From Fulvimarina sp. (GTDB lineage Bacteria > Pseudomonadota > Alphaproteobacteria > Rhizobiales > Rhizobiaceae): a stretch of 48,359 nucleotides of DNA. This document shows, one piece after another, positions 44,101 to 48,359 of the stretch (positions within the stretch are counted from its first letter, which is position 1; each line of letters starts with the position of its first letter). The DNA is taken from assembly GCA_002700095.1 (NCBI GenBank), contig PACL01000038.1, positions 1 through 48,359 of the forward strand, written 5' to 3'. Under the pieces are notes generated by a model that saw only the letters and a program-made list of their open reading frames with translations, searched no databases and was not told the DNA's origin. The translations under genes were made by a program, and so were the position numbers.

Positions 44101-44556
44101 ATGGGCCTCTCTTTCTCCTATATTCTGAGTCGCGATCACCGGGCCGAGTGCCAGATCGATGTCGATGGCACGCATCTGTTCATGCACGTCTCATACTTTT
44201 CTGACGCGTTCGATGATCTTGTTCGCGCCACGCTGACCATGCTTGCTACCGGGAGCGTTGAAACCGCAGTCTTCAACGACTTGCCCGGCACATACCGCTG
44301 GCGTCTCACACCCGCCGGCGATCGGCTCAACATCAGGATCGTCACCTATGACGATACGTTCGCCCGCGAGGACGATCCGACAGGCTGCTTGTCTTTCGAT
44401 GCCGACTGCCGCTTGCGCACGTTCGCAGGTGCGGTGGTCTCGGCGGGACAGCGACTTCTCGCAACGCATGGTGAAGACGGCTACGCGGAGCAGTGGGACC
44501 ACCCGTTCCCGGCTTCGCCCCTCGCGCAACTCAAACAAGCGCTGCGCAAAGGCTGA
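44101..44556 (+). CDS. Hypothetical 151-aa protein, possibly acquired
   Basis: A soluble protein with no signal peptide or membrane helix. The sequence starts MGLSFSYILSRDHRAEC and contains HLFMHVSYFSDAFDDLVRATLTML, LPGTYRWRLTPAGDRLNIRIVTYDD and the end EDGYAEQWDHPFPASPLAQLKQAL, giving an alternating strand and helix pattern. Codon use looks less GC-biased than the neighbours. No strong ribosome site is seen. It sits between a palindromic repeat and ndk, with both flanks core genes. I do not recognise a family; small immunity-type proteins have a similar look, but this is speculative. Confidence 0.6.
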   Translation: MGLSFSYILSRDHRAECQIDVDGTHLFMHVSYFSDAFDDLVRATLTMLATGSVETAVFNDLPGTYRWRLTPAGDRLNIRIVTYDDTFAREDDPTGCLSFDADCRLRTFAGAVVSAGQRLLATHGEDGYAEQWDHPFPASPLAQLKQALRKG

Positions 44557-44711
44557 TGAAGGTCCGCAATGGGCCATATCCCGAGTTTGCGCCACCCGCT
44601 ACGGCAAGCTGGCTGAGAACTACCTTACCTTGCAATCCTCAAAACCCGTCGCAATCCGTCCTTGGCTACGCAGTCGTAAGTCTACGCCTTGGGCCTGAGC
44701 CGGACACGACT

Positions 44712-44742
44712 GCGCCCGGAAAGCGGCAAGCTTCCCGGGCGC
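44712..44742 (-). terminator. Hairpin after ndk
   Basis: An 8-base perfect stem GCGCCCGG/CCGGGCGC with an inner AAG/CTT pair, about 50 bases downstream of the ndk stop. No clear T run follows, so termination is uncertain. Confidence 0.35.
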
Positions 44743-44791
44743 GGTGTCTCTGGCGTGTTCGCGCCAGCGGGCGCGACGACAGTTCGGACGA

Positions 44792-45214
44792 TCAGCCGAC
44801 GATTTCGGTCTCGGAGAACCAGTAGGCGATCTCCTGGGCGGCGGTCTCGGGGGCGTCCGAGCCATGGACGGAGTTCTCGCCGATCGACAGGGCGAACTCC
44901 TTGCGGATCGTGCCCTCTTCGGCCTGTGTCGGGTTGGTGGCGCCCATCACTTCGCGGTTCTTGGCGATGGCGTTATCGCCCTGCAGGACCTGGACGACAG
45001 TCGGGCCGGAGGACATCGACTCGACGAGCTCGCCGAAGAACGGCCGCTCCTTGTGGACGGCGTAGAAGCCCTCGGCCTCGCGGCGGCTCATCCAGACGCG
45101 CTTGGACGCGACGACGGTGAGGCCGGCTTCCTCGAGCTTCTGGGTGATCGCGCCGGTCAGGTTGCGGCGCGTGGCATCGGGCTTGATCATGGAAAAGGTG
45201 CGTTCGACCGCCAT
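44792..45214 (-). CDS. ndk: Nucleoside diphosphate kinase
   Basis: Exchanges phosphate between nucleoside di- and triphosphates. The 140-aa protein has the family core [18 protein letters not shown] at the N terminus, and phospho-acceptor His117 in [16 protein letters not shown]. The ATG at 45214 has AAGGA upstream; the open frame further upstream is not coding. Canonical length. It is transcribed on the same strand as the GST gene, which lies immediately upstream at 45299-45991. Confidence 0.97.
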   Translation of the reverse strand: MAVERTFSMIKPDATRRNLTGAITQKLEEAGLTVVASKRVWMSRREAEGFYAVHKERPFFGELVESMSSGPTVVQVLQGDNAIAKNREVMGATNPTQAEEGTIRKEFALSIGENSVHGSDAPETAAQEIAYWFSETEIVG

Positions 45215-45298
45215 CGGAAATCCTTGTCTTCGACGTGTTTGGAAGGTGGCGCGACCTATAGCGACCGCGCCTGCCCGGAGCAAGCCGACGACGCGCAA

Positions 45299-45991
45299 TC
45301 AGGCCGCTGCCGGCACCTTGGCGCCCTCGCCTTCGTAGAGCTGGAGGCAGCGCTCGAACCAGGCCGCGACCGGATCTTCCGCCGGCAGGAACCGGAAGGA
45401 CGAGGACACCCGCGCCCACTGGAAGGCGCCGAAGACGATGTGGTCGGCAAAGAGAGGGTTCTCCCCGCCGAGGAAGGCCTGCCGGGCGAGGAGCGCGCGC
45501 AGCGGCTCCAGCGATTTCAGGAACGGCTCGACCCGGGCTTCACGATCGGCGACGAAGGCTTCGAGGCTGGTTCCAAGGGCCTTTTCCCGGCTCTGACGGA
45601 AATAGGCCTGGTCGCTTTCCGCCAGACAATCGTGGATGTCGAGGACGAGAAGCCGGGCCAGCGCCGGGTGGAGCGTGCGCTGGGACCAGCTTTCCACGAA
45701 GCGCGACAGCGCCCGGCCGCCCTCACCGCCGAAGAGGCTCGGGCGGTCGGGATAGGCGGTCTCGAGATAGTCCGCGATGGCGAAGGAATCGGCGACGAGG
45801 GTCTCGCCGTCCTTGAGGATCGGCACGATCTTCGAGGCGCCGTTCTCGAGCGCCGGGATCTCGGTGAAGCCGGCCGTCGCGGACTGGAAGTCGAGGCCCT
45901 TGTGCCGGAGCGCCAGGCGCACCTTCCAGCAATGGGGCGAGAAGGGACGGGACGCGTCGCGTCCGACGAGTTCATAGAGCGTGATGGCCAA
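45299..45991 (-). CDS. Glutathione S-transferase family protein
   Basis: A 230-aa cytosolic GST-like protein. The N-terminal thioredoxin-fold domain (1-80) begins ITLYELVGRDASRPFSPHCWKVRLAL and has KIVPILKDGETLVADSFAIADYLE, the cis-Pro and glutathione-binding loop. The C-terminal helical domain contains FLGGENPLFADHIVFGAFQWAR near residue 180. The start is a TTG at 45991 with GGAG at a good distance; relatives begin at this same point with MAITLYEL. Substrate not known. Confidence 0.88.
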   Translation of the reverse strand: MAITLYELVGRDASRPFSPHCWKVRLALRHKGLDFQSATAGFTEIPALENGASKIVPILKDGETLVADSFAIADYLETAYPDRPSLFGGEGGRALSRFVESWSQRTLHPALARLLVLDIHDCLAESDQAYFRQSREKALGTSLEAFVADREARVEPFLKSLEPLRALLARQAFLGGENPLFADHIVFGAFQWARVSSSFRFLPAEDPVAAWFERCLQLYEGEGAKVPAAA

Positions 45992-46088
45992 GATCGGTCT
46001 CCGTGGAAGAAATGGCGCAGCCTGTCGCACGCTGCGGCTCAGGGATCGCATCGGCAGCGGCGGATCGACGCGACCAGCGCCGCCACCC

Positions 46089-46853
46089 TTAGCGTGGCTG
46101 CATCCGCAGCGCACCGTCGAGACGCACGACCGTCCCGTTCAGCATGGGATTGCCGACGATCGACAGGACGAGGTCGGCATATTCCTGCGGGCGTCCGAGC
46201 CGGTGAGGGAACGGCACCGAGGCGAACAGCCCCTTCTGCACCTCCTCCGGCATGTTGGTTAGCATCGGCGTCTCGAAGATGCCGGGCGCGATACCCATCA
46301 CGCGGATGCCGTGGGCCGCGAGTTCGCGCGCCGCCGGCAGGACGAGGCCGACGACGCCGCCCTTCGAGGCCGCATAGGTCGCCTGGCCGATCTGCCCCTC
46401 GAAGGCCGCGACCGAAGCGGTGACGATGATCACGCCGCGCTGGCCGTCAGGGTCCGGCTCGTTCTCCGCCATGTATTTCGCCGCCAGCCGCAGCATGTTG
46501 AAGCTGCCGGTGAGATTGACCGCGATGCCTCGCTCGAACTCTTCCAGCGCCATGACGCCGCTTTTGCCGAGGATCTTCCTGCCGGGGGCGATCCCTGCGC
46601 AGTGGACGAGAATTGTCGGCCTGCCGAGATCCGCGACAAGCTGCTCGAACGCCGCCTCGCCGGACGCGGCGCTGGCGACGTCGACCTCGTAGGCCCTGCC
46701 GCCGATCTCGGCTGCGAGCGCCGCCGCGCCGTCGAGGTTGAAGTCGAGCGCAGCGATCTTTGCGCCGCGCTGCGCCAGGGCCCGCGCGGACGCCGCACCG
46801 AGGCCCGAGGCCGCGCCGGTGACGACTGCGACGGTGTCGGTGAGATCACGCAT
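46089..46853 (-). CDS. SDR family dehydrogenase (3-hydroxyacyl-CoA/HSD10-like)
   Basis: A 254-aa short-chain dehydrogenase. The NAD-binding TGAASGLG motif is at residues 12-19, and the catalytic set is Ser147, Tyr160, Lys164 (VTASVAAFEGQIGQATYAASK). The motif around the third strand reads HCAGIAPG instead of NNAG. The sequence resembles 3-hydroxyacyl-CoA dehydrogenase type II (HSD17B10), so fatty or branched acyl-CoA oxidation is a reasonable guess. AGGAAGACC precedes the ATG at 46853. It is followed at 95 bases by the GST gene on the same strand. Confidence 0.9.
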   Translation of the reverse strand: MRDLTDTVAVVTGAASGLGAASARALAQRGAKIAALDFNLDGAAALAAEIGGRAYEVDVASAASGEAAFEQLVADLGRPTILVHCAGIAPGRKILGKSGVMALEEFERGIAVNLTGSFNMLRLAAKYMAENEPDPDGQRGVIIVTASVAAFEGQIGQATYAASKGGVVGLVLPAARELAAHGIRVMGIAPGIFETPMLTNMPEEVQKGLFASVPFPHRLGRPQEYADLVLSIVGNPMLNGTVVRLDGALRMQPR

Positions 46854-47172
46854 GGTCTTCCTGTCCGTGTTGCCGCTGCCGCTGACATCGCGGCCTGTTC
46901 CGCCTTCGACGGCCGCGATCGAGCGCCCCGCGGGGTCAGCGTTCGCCCCTCGCCACAGCCATCTTCGCAGAAAGCGCGAACCGGCCGCAAGTTGCGCGCG
47001 GCCGTGCCAGCGCAATCCGGCCGCCGGCCCGGCCGCCCGGGTCTGGCCGCCCGGGGCAGGCACCGAAGCCTCATGCCAGCCGCCCGGCAGTCTGATGCGC
47101 GGGCCGCTGGGATCGAGCCTAAGCGGTGTTCCGCCCGAGCCCATAGCGCCGTCGAAGGGCGCGTTCGAAGCT
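46854..47172. other. Intergenic region between cytochrome c gene and SDR gene
   Basis: About 320 bases, very GC-rich, without a convincing gene, terminator or repeat. Nothing is recognised except short chance frames. Confidence 0.4.
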
Positions 47173-47634
47173 TCAGTCCTTGTCGATGCGGAAGTCTTCG
47201 TGGCAGCCCTTGCAGTTCTGCGCGACCTGGCCGAAGGCCTGCTTGAAGGCGTCGACGTCCTGCGGGGCCGCGTCGATGGCTGCCTGGGTGTCGTCCTGAT
47301 ACTTCACCAGGGCCGCCTCGAATTCCGCCGGCTTCTCCCAGATCGCCGGGGCTGCCTCGGTGTCGCCGCCGGTCTTGGAATCCTCCGGGAAATGGTCGCC
47401 GAACTTCACGGCGATGTCGTGCATCCGGGTAAAGATCTCGGTTGCCTTGTCCGCCGAGAATTCGGCCTCCCCCTTGAGGATGGCGCCAGCCTCCTTGGCG
47501 GCCTTGCCGTTGTCCTTCATCAGCTCCTGGCGCGTCTTGATGGCGTCGAGGTTCTGGGCAAGCGCCGGCCCGGCGAGGATCGCCGCTCCTGAGAGGGCAA
47601 GAACGGCGAGGCTGAGGGAACGTCTCTGGATCAT
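47173..47634 (-). CDS. Class II cytochrome c (c556 type)
   Basis: A 153-aa periplasmic four-helix cytochrome. Signal peptide 1-26 (AILAGPALAQ), helix one with RQELMK containing Met39 as likely axial ligand, and a C-terminal heme-binding C141-K-G-C144-H145. Met near the N terminus of the mature protein points to low-spin c556 rather than five-coordinate cytochrome c'. Role in electron transfer is inferred. Start at 47634 gives a proper signal peptide, with GAGG upstream. Confidence 0.92.
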   Translation of the reverse strand: MIQRRSLSLAVLALSGAAILAGPALAQNLDAIKTRQELMKDNGKAAKEAGAILKGEAEFSADKATEIFTRMHDIAVKFGDHFPEDSKTGGDTEAAPAIWEKPAEFEAALVKYQDDTQAAIDAAPQDVDAFKQAFGQVAQNCKGCHEDFRIDKD

Positions 47635-47764
47635 CGGGTTGGTCCTCAAGGTGAGCGCCGCGACAGCGCGGTCCAGTTCGAGTTGGAACAGTTCCAGCGT
47701 GCGACAACGGCGCGGTGGCGGCAAGCCCGGTCACGAAGAGGTTTACGGATCGTCCTCACAGACG

Positions 47765-47797
47765 AAGACGCCCCGGCAGAAGGTGCCGGGGCGTCTT
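47765..47797 (-). terminator. Strong hairpin downstream of sodB
   Basis: A perfect 13-base stem with a 7-base loop, about 50 bases after the sodB stop. Neither flank has a real T run, so it may stabilise the mRNA 3' end or act as a Rho-assisted terminator. Confidence 0.5.
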
Positions 47798-47848
47798 GCA
47801 GTCAGGCCTGTCGCCCGGCCGGTGGCCAGGCGCGATCAGGGCGAGATC

Positions 47849-48359
47849 TCAAGCGGTCGCGTTCTCGTAGCATTCGAGGACGTAGTCCCAGTTGACGAGA
47901 TTGTCGACGAAGGCCGAGAGGTACTTCGGCCGGGCGTTGCGGTAGTCGATGTAGTAGGAATGCTCCCACACGTCGACGCCGAGGATCGGCGTGGCCCCAT
48001 GGACAAGCGGATTCTCGCCGTTGGGCGTCTTCATGATCTCGAGCTTGCCGTTCTTAACGGCGACCCAGGCCCAGCCCGAGCCGAACTGGCCGGCGCCGGC
48101 GGCCTCGAAATCGGCCTTGAACTTGTCATAGCCGCCAAGGTCGGAATCGAAGGCCTTCTGAAGCGCTCCCGGCAGGCTCTTGCCGCCGCCATTCGGCTTC
48201 ATCCACTGCCAGAAATGGATGTGGTTGTAATGCTGACCGGCATTGTTGAAGAGCGCTTGGTCGGTCCCGTGGGACTTCTTGACGATCTCTTCGAGAGAGA
48301 GATCGGCCATGCCGGCCTTCTCGGCCAGCTCGTTGCCTTTGGTCACATAAGCATTGTGA
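47849..48359 (-). CDS. sodB: Superoxide dismutase (Fe/Mn), 5' truncated by window edge
   Basis: Dismutates superoxide in the cytosol. The frame continues past the right edge (HNAYVTKGNEL precedes the visible start), so about the first 30 residues are missing. Visible are FNNAGQHYNHIHFWQWMKPNGGG with a Gln typical of iron-dependent types, GQFGSGWAWV, and the metal-ligand motif D-V-W-E-H in GVDVWEHSYYIDYRNARPKYL. A strong hairpin follows the gene. Confidence 0.95.
   Translation of the reverse strand, partial: HNAYVTKGNELAEKAGMADLSLEEIVKKSHGTDQALFNNAGQHYNHIHFWQWMKPNGGGKSLPGALQKAFDSDLGGYDKFKADFEAAGAGQFGSGWAWVAVKNGKLEIMKTPNGENPLVHGATPILGVDVWEHSYYIDYRNARPKYLSAFVDNLVNWDYVLECYENATA

Overview
This 48.4 kb window is GC-rich chromosomal DNA from an alphaproteobacterium, most likely of the order Hyphomicrobiales (Rhizobiales). 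The evidence is a heme-binding-type Irr regulator beside fabA-fabB-fabI, a GstI-like translational inhibitor divergent from a class II glutamine synthetase (glnII), aerobic cobaltochelatase genes cobS/cobT, an IalB-type secreted protein and an Omp25/31-type porin. The family is not settled; the Aurantimonadaceae or a relative is a guess. No rRNA, tRNA, insertion sequence, prophage or CRISPR array was seen. Almost everything is housekeeping or core-accessory gene content, with a few small insertions and repeats.

Layout. (1) 1-3.1 kb: a truncated XRE-family short-chain fatty-acyl regulator divergent from isocitrate lyase (aceA), followed by a small conserved protein. (2) 3.2-5.9 kb: a sulfotransferase and a periplasmic ClpP-fold/SH3 protein. 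(3) 6.0-10.2 kb: irr, a small secreted protein and the fabA-fabB-fabI cluster for unsaturated fatty acid synthesis. (4) 10.3-17.5 kb: a BI-1 family membrane protein, a YbbA/YbbP-type exporter with a divergent TesA-type esterase, a GNAT acetyltransferase, thpR and a YkvA protein. (5) 18-25 kb: IalB, an EI24 membrane protein, nth, a DUF2244 protein, an Ada-like regulator/repair protein, a chemoreceptor and a DedA protein. (6) 25-27 kb: two RNA methyltransferases (TrmA/RumA family and TlyA). (7) 27.2-29 kb: the gstI/glnII nitrogen-control locus. (8) 29-35.7 kb: a phytase-like secreted esterase, cobT, a hicAB toxin-antitoxin pair lodged between cobS and cobT, cobS, a J-domain protein, bolA and a DUF1275 protein. 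(9) 35.9-43.9 kb: a class A penicillin-binding protein, a porin, then uvrC-pgsA-moaD-moaE and a CBS protein. (10) 43.9-48.4 kb: a palindromic intergenic repeat, an orphan gene of different base composition, ndk, a glutathione transferase, an SDR dehydrogenase, cytochrome c556 and a truncated sodB.

The most interesting regulatory structure is the 480-bp gstI-glnII spacer. It holds a 17-bp dyad of NtrC type overlapping the gstI housekeeping-type promoter, and a good sigma-54 element in front of glnII. This suggests that one activator both silences the inhibitor and switches on the enzyme. The most unusual gene arrangement is the hicAB pair placed between cobS and cobT, with a terminator-like hairpin after cobS and only three bases between hicB and cobT. 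Other points are several short tandem repeats directly upstream of genes, long disordered insertions in UvrC and MoaE, and a probable operator between the XRE regulator and aceA.
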